Both the position numbers and the translations under genes were made by a program. Positions 25,234-34,268 of a stretch of 64,000 nucleotides of DNA are shown piece by piece. The notes under the pieces were generated by a model, which made no database searches, was not told the DNA's origin, and saw nothing but the letters and a program-made list of their open reading frames with translations. Numbering within the stretch: position 1 is the first letter of the stretch; every line of letters begins with the position of its first letter. Source of the DNA: DASZIT01 sp963819695 (GTDB lineage Bacteria > Actinomycetota > Acidimicrobiia > Acidimicrobiales > RAAP-2); NCBI GenBank assembly GCA_963819695.1, contig CAWFXD010000001.1:1798001-1862000 (forward strand), given 5' to 3'.

Positions 25234-27245
25234 GCCGGGCCGCCCCCGGGGACGCTCCCGGCCGCCTCCGGCGATCCCCGGTCGGCGATCTCGGTGATCA
25301 GGTCCTCGGCGAACGACTCGAAAGGCACCCCTCGGTCGGGTCGCTTGGATCCCCGTCGGTTGACCCCCACCGTCCCGGCGGCCACGTCGTCGTCCCCGAC
25401 CACCAGGATGTACGGCACCTTGGAGAGCTTCGCCCGTCGGATCCCGGCGTTGATGGGTTCGCCGGTCCTGTCCACCGTCACCCGGACCCCGAGCGCCCGG
25501 AGTCGGCGCTCGACCTCCTCGGCATAGCCCTGGTGGGCATCGCTCACCGGAATCACCATCACCTGCTCGGGGGACAGCCAGGTGGGCAGCGCGCCGGCGT
25601 AGTGCTCGAGGAGGATGGCGAAGAACCGCTCCACCGAACCGAACAGGGCCCGGTGGATCATGATCGGTCGGTGGCGGCTGTTGTCGGCCCCGGTGTATTC
25701 CATCTCGAACCGCTGCGGCTCCTGGTAGTCGAGCTGGATGGTCGACATCTGGTGGGTCCGGCCGATGGCGTCCCGGGCCTGGACGGAGATCTTCGGGCCG
25801 TAGAAGGCGCCGCCGCCGACGTCCGGCACCATTTCGAGGTTCATCGACTGGGCGACCCGGCGCAGCACCTCGGTGGCCTCGTCCCACTCTTCCTCGGCTC
25901 CGACCGCCTTGCCCTCCGGTCGGGTGGACAGCTCGACGAAGAAGTCGCTGAGACCGAAATCACGCAGCATCGACAACACGAAGTCCAGGGTGGTGTGGAG
26001 CTCGCCCTCCAACTGCTCGGGGGTGCAGAAGATGTGGGCGTCGTCCTGGGTCATCCCCCGGACCCGGGTGAGACCGTGCACCACTCCGGACAGTTCGTAA
26101 CGGTAGACCGACCCGAACTCGAACATCCGGATCGGCAGGTCGCGATAGGACCGCTGCCGGCTCTTGAAGATCAGGATGTGGAACGGACAGTTCATCGGCT
26201 TCAGGTAGTACTGCTGGCCACCGTCCAGCTCCATCGGCGGGAACATCCCGTCGGCGAAGAAGTCGAGGTGCCCGGAGATCTCGAACAGCTCGGACTTGGT
26301 GATGTGGGGGGTGTAGACGAACTCGTAGCCGTTGGCCTCGTGCTGCTTCCGGGAGTAGTCCTCCATCAGCCGTCGGATGGTCCCGCCCCGGGGGTGGAAG
26401 ACGGGGAGGCCGGAGCCGATCTCCTCGGGGAAGGAGAACAGATCCAGTTCGGCGCCCAGCTTCCGGTGGTCGCGCCGCTCGGCCTCCTTCAACCGCTCGA
26501 GATGGGCGTTCAGCGCCTTCTCCGACTCCCAGGCCGTCCCGTAGATCCTCTGCAGTTGCTGCCGTTTCTCGTCGCCCCGCCAGTACGCCCCGGCCACCCG
26601 CATCAGGGCGAAGAAGCCCAGGCGGCCGGTGGACGGCACATGCGGGCCGCGGCACAGGTCGGTGAAGGTCGGCGAGTTCCAGTAGGTCGACACCTCCGGC
26701 GCGCCGTCACCTTCCGCGGCGGCATCGACCTCGTTGCCCCCGGCCTCGACGGCCTCGATGATCTCCCGTTTGTAGGGCTGGCCCTCGAAGAGGGACAGGC
26801 CCTCCTGGATGGAGTGCTCATGGCGGATGAACGGTTGGTTCTCGGCGATGATCTCCCGCATGGCGGCGTCGATCCGACCGAGGTCGTCATCGCTGAAGTG
26901 GGCCCCGCCGGGCAGTTCGAAGTCGTAGTAGAAGCCGTCCTCGATGACCGGGCCGATGGCGAATCGGGCTCCGGGCCACAGCCGCAACACCGCCTGGGCC
27001 AGCACGTGGGCGGTGGAGTGGCGGATGACGGCCCGACCTTCGTCGGAGTCGGCCGTCACCACCGCCACCGAGGACCCGTCGGGGACCTCCGCGGCCAGGT
27101 CGACCTCGGCGCCATCGACCTTGGCGGCCACCGCCGCCTTGGCCAGCCGGGGGCCGATCGACTCGGCCACCTCCAGGGCGGTGCTCCCCTCGGCAAGCTC
27201 CTTGGTCGATCCATCGGGAAGCCTGACGGTCACGACGCCTGCCAT
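25230..27245 (-). CDS. thrS: Threonyl-tRNA synthetase
   Basis: Class II synthetase of 671 residues for tRNA-Thr. Domains in order are TGS (VTVRLPDGSTKEL), the editing domain with HSTAHVLAQAV and the HxxxH/Cys site near CRGPHVPSTG, the catalytic core (YLKPMNCPFHILIFKS; RMFEFGSVYRYELSG; GALPTWLSPEQV) and the anticodon-binding domain. I chose ATG 27245, preceded by AGAAGGG at nine bases, since the TGS domain starts right there. The 70-bp leader before it shows no T-box features. It is coupled to the HIT gene downstream. Confidence 0.97.
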   Translation of the reverse strand: MAGVVTVRLPDGSTKELAEGSTALEVAESIGPRLAKAAVAAKVDGAEVDLAAEVPDGSSVAVVTADSDEGRAVIRHSTAHVLAQAVLRLWPGARFAIGPVIEDGFYYDFELPGGAHFSDDDLGRIDAAMREIIAENQPFIRHEHSIQEGLSLFEGQPYKREIIEAVEAGGNEVDAAAEGDGAPEVSTYWNSPTFTDLCRGPHVPSTGRLGFFALMRVAGAYWRGDEKRQQLQRIYGTAWESEKALNAHLERLKEAERRDHRKLGAELDLFSFPEEIGSGLPVFHPRGGTIRRLMEDYSRKQHEANGYEFVYTPHITKSELFEISGHLDFFADGMFPPMELDGGQQYYLKPMNCPFHILIFKSRQRSYRDLPIRMFEFGSVYRYELSGVVHGLTRVRGMTQDDAHIFCTPEQLEGELHTTLDFVLSMLRDFGLSDFFVELSTRPEGKAVGAEEEWDEATEVLRRVAQSMNLEMVPDVGGGAFYGPKISVQARDAIGRTHQMSTIQLDYQEPQRFEMEYTGADNSRHRPIMIHRALFGSVERFFAILLEHYAGALPTWLSPEQVMVIPVSDAHQGYAEEVERRLRALGVRVTVDRTGEPINAGIRRAKLSKVPYILVVGDDDVAAGTVGVNRRGSKRPDRGVPFESFAEDLITEIADRGSPEAAGSVPGGGPA

Positions 27246-27315
27246 GGGAGAACCCTTCTGCTCGGTGCTGATCTGCTCGATATGCCGACCCCGACGCTCG
27301 CCGACGCCGGGGGAC

Positions 27316-28494
27316 TTACACGGTAATGGATACGCCGAGCAGGGCCGCACCGGCGACCACACTGCGACCGGCCGCCGCCTCGTCGTCGAGGACCCGGAGG
27401 GCCCCGGGAGTATCGAGGTCGTCATCCAGGCGAGCGCGGACCGCCTCCAGGCCGGGGTCGGTCGAACCGTCCCCGGCCGGCGGGGAGCCACCGGCCGGAA
27501 TCCCGCCGGCCCGCCATCGCGCCAACCGGGCGGTGGCCGCCGGCATCTCCGCCGATGTCCACTCCCAGTCGGTCCGGTAGTGGTGGTCGAGCAGCGCCAA
27601 CCGGATGGCGGCCGGCTCCCAGGTCTTCAGCAGGTCCCCGACGAAGACCAGGTTCCCGAGGGATTTCGACATCTTGGTCCCGTCGAGGCCGACCAACCCG
27701 ACGTGCAGCCAGTGACGCACGAAGAGACGGCCGGTGACCGACTCCGACTGGGCGGTCTCCGACTCATGGTGGGGAAAGATCAGGTCGCGGCCCCCACCAT
27801 GGACGTCGAGGGTCTCCCCCAGTTCCCGGAGGGCGAGGGCGGAGCATTCGATGTGCCACCCGGGCCGGCCCGGTCCCCAACGGGATTCCCACGACGGCTC
27901 ATCGGGGAGGGCGGGCTGCCAGAGGACGAAGTCGAGCGGGTGGCGTTTGTTGGGATCGTCGGGGTTGCCGCCGTTTTCGGCGGCCAACGCCAGCATGGCC
28001 GGTTCGCTGAGATGGCTCACCTTCCCGAATTCGGAGAAGGTGGTGACGTCGAAGTACACCCCCCCGCCGGCCTGGTAGGCGTGACCGGAGTCGAGCACCG
28101 AGCCGACCAGGATCAGGATGTCGGCGATGGCCGAGGTGGCCCGGGGCTCGGACCAGGCCGGGATGAGGCCGAGCGAGCTCATGTCGGCATCGAACTGGGC
28201 GATCTCTTCGGCGGCGAGATCGAGGTAGTGGACACCGAGCTCCCGGGCCTTGCGGAGGATGTCGTCATCCACGTCGGTGACGTTGCGGACGCACCGGGTC
28301 TCGTGGCCCAGGTCCCGAAGCCGCCGCTGGAGGATGTCGAAGGTCAGATAGACCTGGGCGTGGCCCAGGTGGGCCGAGTCGTACGGGGTGATGCCACAGG
28401 AGTAGAGCGAGACCACCGGCCCCACCTCCAGCGGTGCGACCTCTCCCCGGGCCGAGTCGTACAGCCGGATCACGGGGTCGACGTCACCGTTCAA
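27316..28494 (-). CDS. mshC: L-cysteine:1D-myo-inositol 2-amino-2-deoxy-glucopyranoside ligase (mycothiol synthesis)
   Basis: MshC joins cysteine to GlcN-Ins in mycothiol synthesis, the third Msh step. It is related to CysRS but has the MshC-type SLYSCGITPYDSAHLGHA (HxGH), FDVTTFSEFGKVS, GWHIECSALAL and KMSKSLGN, and stops at about 392 residues without an anticodon domain. The start is probably TTG 28494, which overlaps the npdG stop as TTGA and follows GGGGAG closely; GTG 28473 is the alternative. Its presence indicates that the host makes mycothiol. Confidence 0.88.
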   Translation of the reverse strand: MNGDVDPVIRLYDSARGEVAPLEVGPVVSLYSCGITPYDSAHLGHAQVYLTFDILQRRLRDLGHETRCVRNVTDVDDDILRKARELGVHYLDLAAEEIAQFDADMSSLGLIPAWSEPRATSAIADILILVGSVLDSGHAYQAGGGVYFDVTTFSEFGKVSHLSEPAMLALAAENGGNPDDPNKRHPLDFVLWQPALPDEPSWESRWGPGRPGWHIECSALALRELGETLDVHGGGRDLIFPHHESETAQSESVTGRLFVRHWLHVGLVGLDGTKMSKSLGNLVFVGDLLKTWEPAAIRLALLDHHYRTDWEWTSAEMPAATARLARWRAGGIPAGGSPPAGDGSTDPGLEAVRARLDDDLDTPGALRVLDDEAAAGRSVVAGAALLGVSITV

Positions 28495-29150
28495 TGCTCC
28501 CCGTAGCCACCCAGGCGCACGGTGGTGTGCGCCTTGTGGCGAATGTTCACCGTGATCAGCACCGCGGTGAAGGCCTCGATGGGCGCGGCCTGCGACAGAC
28601 TGCCGGCGTCGATCCCACGGAGTCCCTCCATGCTGTCGACCATCGCGGTGGTGGCGGCGGTGGCTCGGGGATGGTCCGAACAGACGAAGACGTCCGCCTC
28701 CAGCGGCGTGGTCAGCTTCTCCATCTGCGACGCCGGGAGGTGATGCAGCGAAGCCGACACCAGCGACTCGGGGAGCGCGGCCTGGATCGAAGCCGCCACC
28801 GATCCGCGGGGCGGCACCAAGGCCAGGAACTCCCGGCCTTCCTTGACCAAGGCGTTGGCCATCGACACCACCACCTTGCCGGCCAACTCGGCCGCCAACG
28901 GCTTGACGGTGGCCACCGCCCCGTCCCACGGGGTAGCCACCACCAGCAGCTCGCAGGATGCGGTGTCCTGGTTGGATGCCCCCTCCAGGTCGAGGTGATG
29001 ATCGGGCCAGGCCTTCGCCAATTCCTCGGCCACCGCGGTCGCCCGATCGGCGTCGCGAGATCCGATGACCACCGACGCGCCGCCTGCCGCCAGCCGAACC
29101 GCCAGGCCGCGACCGGCCGGACCCGTGCCTCCAAAGATTCCGACGCGCAT
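28491..29150 (-). CDS. npdG: F420-dependent NADP oxidoreductase (NpdG-like)
   Basis: The 219-residue Rossmann protein begins MRVGIFGGTGPAGRGLAVRL, the NADP-binding motif characteristic of F420:NADP oxidoreductases, followed by SVVIGSRDADRA and LLVVATPWDG. It transfers hydride between F420H2 and NADP. Its presence, and the Ddn-like protein at 41.2-41.6 kb, show that the host uses coenzyme F420. It is divergent from fabI and coupled to mshC downstream. ATG 29150 is preceded by GGTAAGGG. Confidence 0.88.
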   Translation of the reverse strand: MRVGIFGGTGPAGRGLAVRLAAGGASVVIGSRDADRATAVAEELAKAWPDHHLDLEGASNQDTASCELLVVATPWDGAVATVKPLAAELAGKVVVSMANALVKEGREFLALVPPRGSVAASIQAALPESLVSASLHHLPASQMEKLTTPLEADVFVCSDHPRATAATTAMVDSMEGLRGIDAGSLSQAAPIEAFTAVLITVNIRHKAHTTVRLGGYGEH

Positions 29151-29158
29151 GGCCCTTA

Positions 29159-29191
29159 CCTTTGCACATGCCACCGTCGCCCCGGCAAAGG
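29159..29191. repeat. Inverted repeat in the npdG-fabI divergent promoter region
   Basis: CCTTTGC (29159-29165) and GCAAAGG (29185-29191) are perfect inverted copies 19 bases apart; GCCACC/GGTGGC (29170-29175, 29190-29195) interleaves with them. The 66-bp region must hold both promoters, so this is a possible operator. A GATAAC at 29200-29205 could be the fabI -10. Confidence 0.3.
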
Positions 29192-29216
29192 TGGCGGGCG
29201 ATAACCTCGCGGCCCC

Positions 29217-30005
29217 ATGGGACTGCTCGACGGAAAACGGATCCTGGTGACCGGGGTGTTGACGGACGCCTCGCTGGCCTTCGCCGTGGCCCGCAAGGCA
29301 CAGGAAGAAGGCGCCGAGGTCATCCTCTCCGGAGCCGGGCGTGGCCTCTCCCTCACCCGTCGGACCGCCCGGAAATTGGCCGTCGAGGCGGAGGTGCTGG
29401 AGATCGACGTGACCCGACCCGAGCAGTTGGCCGAAGCCGCCGGGGTGCTGGCCACCAAGTGGGACCGGATGGACGGACTGCTCCACTCCATCGGGTACGC
29501 ACCACCGGAATGCCTGGGCGGGGACATCTTTCAGGCCCAGTGGGAACAGGTGCAGACCGCCCTCCACGTGTCGGCCTACTCGTTGAAGGCGCTGGCCGAG
29601 GCATTTCGCCCGTTGCTGGCCGCCGCCGGGGCCGGCGACGGGCCGGGAGCATCGATCGTCGGGCTCGACTTCGACGCCACCGTGGCCTGGCCGGCCTACG
29701 ACTGGATGGGGGTCTCCAAGGCGGCACTCGAATCGCTCTCCCGCTACCTGGCCCGGGATCTCGGCCCCGAGAAGGTGCGGGTGAACCTGGTGGCCGCGGG
29801 TCCGGTGAAGACGATGGCGGCCAAGTCGATTCCGGGGTTCAGTGCCTTCGAGGACACCTGGGCGGAACGGGCGCCCCTGGGTTGGGACGTCCTCGACACC
29901 GAGGTGGTGGCCCGCGCCTGTGTCGCCCTGATGTCGGACTATTTCCCCATGACCACCGGAGAGATGGTCCATGTCGACGGGGGCGTCCACGCGGTGGGCG
30001 CCTGA
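29217..30005 (+). CDS. fabI: Enoyl-[acyl-carrier-protein] reductase, InhA/FabI type
   Basis: NADH-dependent reductase for the last step of fatty-acid elongation. The 262-residue SDR protein reads MGLLDGKRILVTGVLTDAS, LHSIGYAP, GLDFDATVAWPAYDWMGVSKAALES (Tyr and Lys of the Y-x6-K active site) and RVNLVAAGPVKTMAAKSI, close to mycobacterial InhA. No ribosome site is seen before ATG 29217, and a TAAC-type -10 lies about 12 bases upstream, so the leader is very short. Confidence 0.93.
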   Translation: MGLLDGKRILVTGVLTDASLAFAVARKAQEEGAEVILSGAGRGLSLTRRTARKLAVEAEVLEIDVTRPEQLAEAAGVLATKWDRMDGLLHSIGYAPPECLGGDIFQAQWEQVQTALHVSAYSLKALAEAFRPLLAAAGAGDGPGASIVGLDFDATVAWPAYDWMGVSKAALESLSRYLARDLGPEKVRVNLVAAGPVKTMAAKSIPGFSAFEDTWAERAPLGWDVLDTEVVARACVALMSDYFPMTTGEMVHVDGGVHAVGA

Positions 30006-30082
30006 GCTGTTTCGTCATCTTCGTCATCCGTTTGCGCACCGCCGCTTCGCGGTTCGGTGTGACACGTTCCAAGGAGTCCACT

Positions 30083-30460
30083 CTGCCCACCCCTGACCAA
30101 CTCCGCACCCGGATCACCGAGTACGTGCAGGCCGTCAACTCCCGCGACGCCGATGCGATCGCCGCGCAGTTCACCGAAGACGCCCGCCACCACGATCCGG
30201 TCTCCAACCCCCCGAACATCGGCCGGGCGGCCATCGTCACCTTCTTCGAGAACGGCATCGCCGCCAGCGAGGCATGGACATTCAGCGCCAAAGCCGTCCA
30301 CACCTGCGCCAACCATGTGGCCATCGACTTCGAGATCGCGGTGGAGACCGGCGGGGCCACCATGACCATCGCCGGCATCGAGATCTTCGAGGCCAACCCG
30401 GAGGGCCGGTTCACCTCGGTGAGCGCCTACTGGGACGACGCCGACCTGACCTTCGACTAG
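30083..30460 (+). CDS. SnoaL/NTF2-like protein, probable CTG start
   Basis: A 125-residue NTF2-fold protein: TPDQLRTRITEYVQAVNSRDADAIAAQF, ARHHDPVSNPPNIGRAAI and FEANPEGRFTSVSAYWD fit the SnoaL-like family, which includes ketosteroid-isomerase-like enzymes and small-molecule binding proteins. The substrate is unknown. A strong AAGGAG sits six bases before CTG 30083, and the protein then starts exactly where family members do. The nearest conventional start, GTG 30059, has no ribosome site and lies upstream of that AAGGAG. It follows fabI by 77 bp. Confidence 0.75.
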   Translation: MPTPDQLRTRITEYVQAVNSRDADAIAAQFTEDARHHDPVSNPPNIGRAAIVTFFENGIAASEAWTFSAKAVHTCANHVAIDFEIAVETGGATMTIAGIEIFEANPEGRFTSVSAYWDDADLTFD

Positions 30461-30571
30461 GCCGCGGGTGCCCGTTGCCCGCCCCGGGGCGGGAGAGGCG
30501 AGCCCACACCGGGCGGTACCATGCGTCGATCATGCCGACTGCCGAAACCGAAGGTGAGCTGTCCGTTGCCG

Positions 30572-31882
30572 ATGCCTGACCGGGCCGCCGCCCAACCGGG
30601 CTCGACCCCCACCCGGCCGCCGGGAGTGGTCACGGTGATCGGGCTGTTGGGCCACGCCTTCGACGCCATCGGGGACGAAGGCCGGGAAGCCCTGATCTCC
30701 GCCGAACTGGTGATGGGCGGACGCCGACAACTCGAGAGCCTGGGGAAGTGGTCCCCCGGAGCCAAGCCCGGGGCCTCCAGCCAGGAGACTCCCTCCATCG
30801 AGATCGGTGATGATGTCGATGACGCCTGCCGCCGGGCGGCATCGGCCTCCCGCGACGGCGTCTCCGTATGCATGGTGGTCTCCGGCGACCCCGGGTTCTT
30901 CGGCATCGTCGGCTCGCTGGTCCGGGTGGTCGACCGGCGCTATCTGAGGATCCTCCCGGCCACCTCGGCGGTGTCACTGGCCTTCGCCCGCCTGGCTCTG
31001 CCGTGGGAGGACGCCGCGGTGGTCGGGGCACGAGGGCGACCGCTGGCCGACTCGGTTCGGGCCATTCGCCTGGCCCGGAAGGCGGCAGTGCTCACCTCGC
31101 CGGACGCACCTCCCGAGGCGGTGGGCAAGGCCCTGGTGGCGGCGCGGGCGGCGGTGGACACCGTGGCGGTGTGCAGCCGCCTCGGCTATCCCGACGAGTC
31201 GGTCACCGTCGTCGGACTCCACGAGTTGGCCACCGGGAGCTGGGATCCCTTCTCGGTGGTGGTCCTGGTCGGTCCGGCCGGCCGGCCGATCGCCGGGTGG
31301 GGCGGGGTCGATGCCGATGCCAAGCCGCTGGCCTGGGGTCTTCCCGACAATGCCTACGCCCATCGGGACGGACTGGTGACCGAGGCGGAGGTCCGGGCGG
31401 TGGCGCTGGGAAAGTTGGCGTTGCCGGCCACCGGCGTGCTGTGGGACGTTGGCGCCGGGAACGGGAGCGTGGCCGTCGAAGCCGCCGTCCTGTGTCCGGG
31501 CATCACCACCTTCGCCATCGAGGAGCGCGACGCCGAGGCCATGCGCATCACCGCTAACGCCGCCAGTTTCGGCGCCGATGTCCGGGTCGTCCACGCCCGG
31601 GCCCCGGAGGCCTGCGTGGGGCTCCCGGACCCGGACCGGGTGTTCGTGGGTGGCGGCGGTCTCGACGCCCTCGACATGGCCCTGGCCCGATTGCGACCGG
31701 GCGGGCGGATCGTGGCCGCCTTCTCGGCCCTCGACCGGGCCGCCGGCGCCGCCGACCGACTGGGGAACCTCGTCCAGGTGTCGACCAACCGCGGCGAGGT
31801 CTCGGCCGACGGAAGCTGGCGGTTGGCGGCCGCCGACCCGGTGTTTCTGGCTTGGGGCCCCGAGAGCCACCAATCTGGATAG
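30572..31882 (+). CDS. cobL: Precorrin-6Y C5,15-methyltransferase (decarboxylating), CobL/CbiET fusion
   Basis: Acts in aerobic-type cobalamin synthesis, methylating C5 and C15 of the corrin ring with decarboxylation. The N-terminal half is the CbiE tetrapyrrole methylase (VTVIGLLGHAFDAIG, VVSGDPGFFGIVGSL) and the C-terminal half the CbiT domain (LWDVGAGNGSVAVEAA, FVGGGG). ATG 30572 has AAGGTGAG about 12 bases upstream. A 15-codon ORF (30532-30579) overlaps its start and could couple translation. No other cob genes and no cobalamin riboswitch are visible nearby. Confidence 0.9.
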   Translation: MPDRAAAQPGSTPTRPPGVVTVIGLLGHAFDAIGDEGREALISAELVMGGRRQLESLGKWSPGAKPGASSQETPSIEIGDDVDDACRRAASASRDGVSVCMVVSGDPGFFGIVGSLVRVVDRRYLRILPATSAVSLAFARLALPWEDAAVVGARGRPLADSVRAIRLARKAAVLTSPDAPPEAVGKALVAARAAVDTVAVCSRLGYPDESVTVVGLHELATGSWDPFSVVVLVGPAGRPIAGWGGVDADAKPLAWGLPDNAYAHRDGLVTEAEVRAVALGKLALPATGVLWDVGAGNGSVAVEAAVLCPGITTFAIEERDAEAMRITANAASFGADVRVVHARAPEACVGLPDPDRVFVGGGGLDALDMALARLRPGGRIVAAFSALDRAAGAADRLGNLVQVSTNRGEVSADGSWRLAAADPVFLAWGPESHQSG

Positions 31883-31936
31883 CTTCCCGCCCGCTCCTGT
31901 TGACCGCCGGAGCGGGTTACCACCGCGGGAGCGAAG

Positions 31937-33370
31937 CTACAGCTGCATGGCCTTTACTTCGAGGAACTCCTCCAGACCGAAGCTGCCGTATTCACGTCCG
32001 TTGCCCGACTGCTTGTAGCCGCCGAACGGAGCCAGCGGGTTGAATCCGCCGCCGTTGACCTCGACCTGGCCGGTGCGGAGCTGGCGTGCCACCGACTTGG
32101 CCCGCTCCGGGTCGCCGGACCAGACCCCGCCGGCCAATCCGTAGTCGGAGTCGTTGGCGATGGCGATGGCCTCTTCCTCGGTGTCGTAGGGGATGATCGA
32201 GAGCACCGGGCCGAAGATCTCGTCCCGGGCGATGGTCATGTCCGGGGTCACGCCGCTGAACACCGTGGGTCGGACGAAGAAGCCGGCCGACAGCCCCTCC
32301 GGTGACTCCACCCCGCCGGTGAGAAGGGTGGCCCCCTCCCCGACTCCCTTGTCGATGAAGTTGCGGACCCGGTCGCGCTGGGCGCTGGACACCAAGGGTC
32401 CGAGGCGGCTCGAGGGATCGAAGGGGTCGCCGGGGGTGAACGCCTCGGCGGCCGCGACGGCCAGGTTCTCGACCTCGGACAGGCGCTCCCGGGGGACCAG
32501 CATCCGGGTCAGCGCGCTGCAGGTCTGCCCCGAGTTGAGATAGCACTTCTGGACGCCGTCGGGGACGGCCTTGGCCAGGTCGGCATCGTCCAGGATCACG
32601 TTGGCCGATTTGCCCCCGAGCTCGAGGGCCACCCGCTTGACGGTGCCCGAGGCCACCTCGGACACCCGCTTGCCGGCCCGGGTGGACCCGGTGAACGACA
32701 CCATGTCGACGTCGGGATGGGCGGCAATCGCCTCTCCCACCACCGGCCCGGCCCCGGAGACCAGATTGAAGACGCCGGCGGGAAGCCCGACCTGCTCGAA
32801 GATCTCGGCCAGGACGAAGGCGTTCAGCGGCGCGACTTCGCTGGGCTTCAGCACCACCGTGCAGCCGGCCGCCAGCGCCGGGGCCACCTTGGCGGCGATC
32901 TGGTGCAGCGGGTAATTCCACGGAGTGATGGCCCCGACCACGCCGATCGGCTCCCGCACGATCAGAGAGTTGCCGACCGTCTGTTCCCAGGTGAAGTCGT
33001 CGGCCACCTGGGCCATGGAGCCGAAGGTGGACATGGGCAGCCCGACCTGTACCAGCTGGGAGAGCACCAGCGGCATGCCCACCTCGTGGGTGATCAGGTT
33101 GGCCAGCTCGTCCATCCGGGCGCCCAACTCCTGGCTGACCCGGGTCAGCAGTTCGGTCCGCTCCTTCACCGGGGTGTTCGACCAGGCCGGGAACGCGGCC
33201 CGGGCCGCGGCCACCGCCAGGTCGACGTCCTTGGTCGACCCCTCGGGGATGGTGCCCATCACCGCTTCGGTCGTCGAGTCGATGACGTCCATGGTGCCGG
33301 TTCCGGTGGACGGCACCCACTTTCCTCCGACGAACAACCGGTCACGAACAATCGTTTGCGACGTACCCAC
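31937..33370 (-). CDS. NAD(P)-dependent aldehyde dehydrogenase
   Basis: A 477-residue ALDH with ITPWNYPLHQIAAKVAPALAAG region, FTGSTRAGKRV for the nucleotide, ALELGGKSAN with the general-base Glu, and SGQTCSALTRM with the nucleophilic Cys. The aldehyde substrate cannot be inferred. The start is GTG 33370, preceded by GAGGGGGAT. It is divergent from a TetR regulator whose next gene is a nitronate monooxygenase, so the three may respond to one signal. Confidence 0.92.
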   Translation of the reverse strand: MGTSQTIVRDRLFVGGKWVPSTGTGTMDVIDSTTEAVMGTIPEGSTKDVDLAVAAARAAFPAWSNTPVKERTELLTRVSQELGARMDELANLITHEVGMPLVLSQLVQVGLPMSTFGSMAQVADDFTWEQTVGNSLIVREPIGVVGAITPWNYPLHQIAAKVAPALAAGCTVVLKPSEVAPLNAFVLAEIFEQVGLPAGVFNLVSGAGPVVGEAIAAHPDVDMVSFTGSTRAGKRVSEVASGTVKRVALELGGKSANVILDDADLAKAVPDGVQKCYLNSGQTCSALTRMLVPRERLSEVENLAVAAAEAFTPGDPFDPSSRLGPLVSSAQRDRVRNFIDKGVGEGATLLTGGVESPEGLSAGFFVRPTVFSGVTPDMTIARDEIFGPVLSIIPYDTEEEAIAIANDSDYGLAGGVWSGDPERAKSVARQLRTGQVEVNGGGFNPLAPFGGYKQSGNGREYGSFGLEEFLEVKAMQL

Positions 33371-33471
33371 GGTGATCCCCCTCGTAGAAGTGACTTGGCC
33401 TCAGCATAGACATGCGGCATCTCCGAAGAATTCGGCGCACCGGCCGGCCGTCGCGGTGTTGCATAGGCCCC

Positions 33472-33499
33472 GTTATATATGTAGTGTCCAGTATCTAAC
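33472..33499. promoter_or_regulatory. Candidate TetR operator
   Basis: GTTATATA and TATCTAAC are inverted with one mismatch, separated by 12 bases, in the 195-bp gap between the ALDH and tetR. The AT-rich half also resembles a -10. The location and dyad suit a TetR-family site. Confidence 0.3.
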
Positions 33500-33565
33500 C
33501 GATGCGCCCACTCGGCGTCCGGCCGCCGAGTGGCCAGCCGAAGACCCGGGGATCAGAGGAGCAAC

Positions 33566-34231
33566 ATGGCCCAAACCCAAGCGGAGCGGAAGGCGGAGAC
33601 CCGGGCGCGCCTGCTGGCCGCCGGGGCCGATCTCTTCGCCGACCGCGGGATCGACGGGGTCTCCGTCGATGCGGTGGCCGAGGCGGCCGGTCGAACCTCC
33701 GGCGCGGTCTATGCACACTTCGGCAGCAAGCAGGGCCTGCTGTTGGCGGTGCTCGACGCCTGGAAGCAGTCGGTCCTCACCGTGCTGTTTGCCGAAGTGG
33801 CCATCACCGACTCACCCCTCGGTCAGTTGGCGGCGGTGTGGGACAACATCGGCAACAATCCCGGCACCGACTCCGAGCGCTGGTCGCTGCTCGAACACGA
33901 ACTCTGGCTCCGGGCCGCCCGGGACCCCGAGGTGGCCAGTGCCCTCCGGGCCCGCGATGCGGACGCTCGCCGCCACAGCAGCCACGAGCTGTCCCGCTGG
34001 GCGTCGAGGGTCGGCGTCGAGCCGGTCGCCGATCCCGACGATCTGGCCACCCTGGTCAAGGCCCTTCTCACCGGGCTGGAGATGCAGCGCCGCATCGAAC
34101 CCGACTCGGTGAACGACGATCTCGCCGTCCGCGGTCTGGCCGCGTTGATGGGCATGCCCCGCTCCTCCACGTCTCCTTCCGCTTCTGCATCCGCTTCCGA
34201 CACCACCGCGACTTCCGAAACAACCTCATAG
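33566..34231 (+). CDS. TetR family transcriptional regulator
   Basis: A 221-residue regulator. The N-terminal helix-turn-helix reads ETRARLLAAGADLFADRG then VSVDAVAEAAGRTSGAVYAHFGSKQGLL; the rest is a helical ligand-binding domain and a Ser/Thr-rich disordered tail. ATG 33566 has an AGAGGAG ribosome site and fits the family start. It is 38 bp upstream of the nitronate monooxygenase and divergent from the ALDH, which are its likely targets. Confidence 0.93.
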   Translation: MAQTQAERKAETRARLLAAGADLFADRGIDGVSVDAVAEAAGRTSGAVYAHFGSKQGLLLAVLDAWKQSVLTVLFAEVAITDSPLGQLAAVWDNIGNNPGTDSERWSLLEHELWLRAARDPEVASALRARDADARRHSSHELSRWASRVGVEPVADPDDLATLVKALLTGLEMQRRIEPDSVNDDLAVRGLAALMGMPRSSTSPSASASASDTTATSETTS

Positions 34232-34268
34232 ACACCGACGCACTTAACAGAGAGAGGCACCCACCGTC

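Noticed and set aside
27246..27315. Possible T-box or leader regulation upstream of thrS
   Set aside because: Only 70 bases, with no specifier loop, no T-box sequence and no terminator/antiterminator pair visible.
27316..28494. Cysteinyl-tRNA synthetase
   Set aside because: The CGITPYDSAHLGHA motif and the lack of an anticodon-binding C-terminus match MshC, not CysS.
30461..30571. Cobalamin riboswitch upstream of cobL
   Set aside because: No B12-box-like sequence or extended structure found in the gap.
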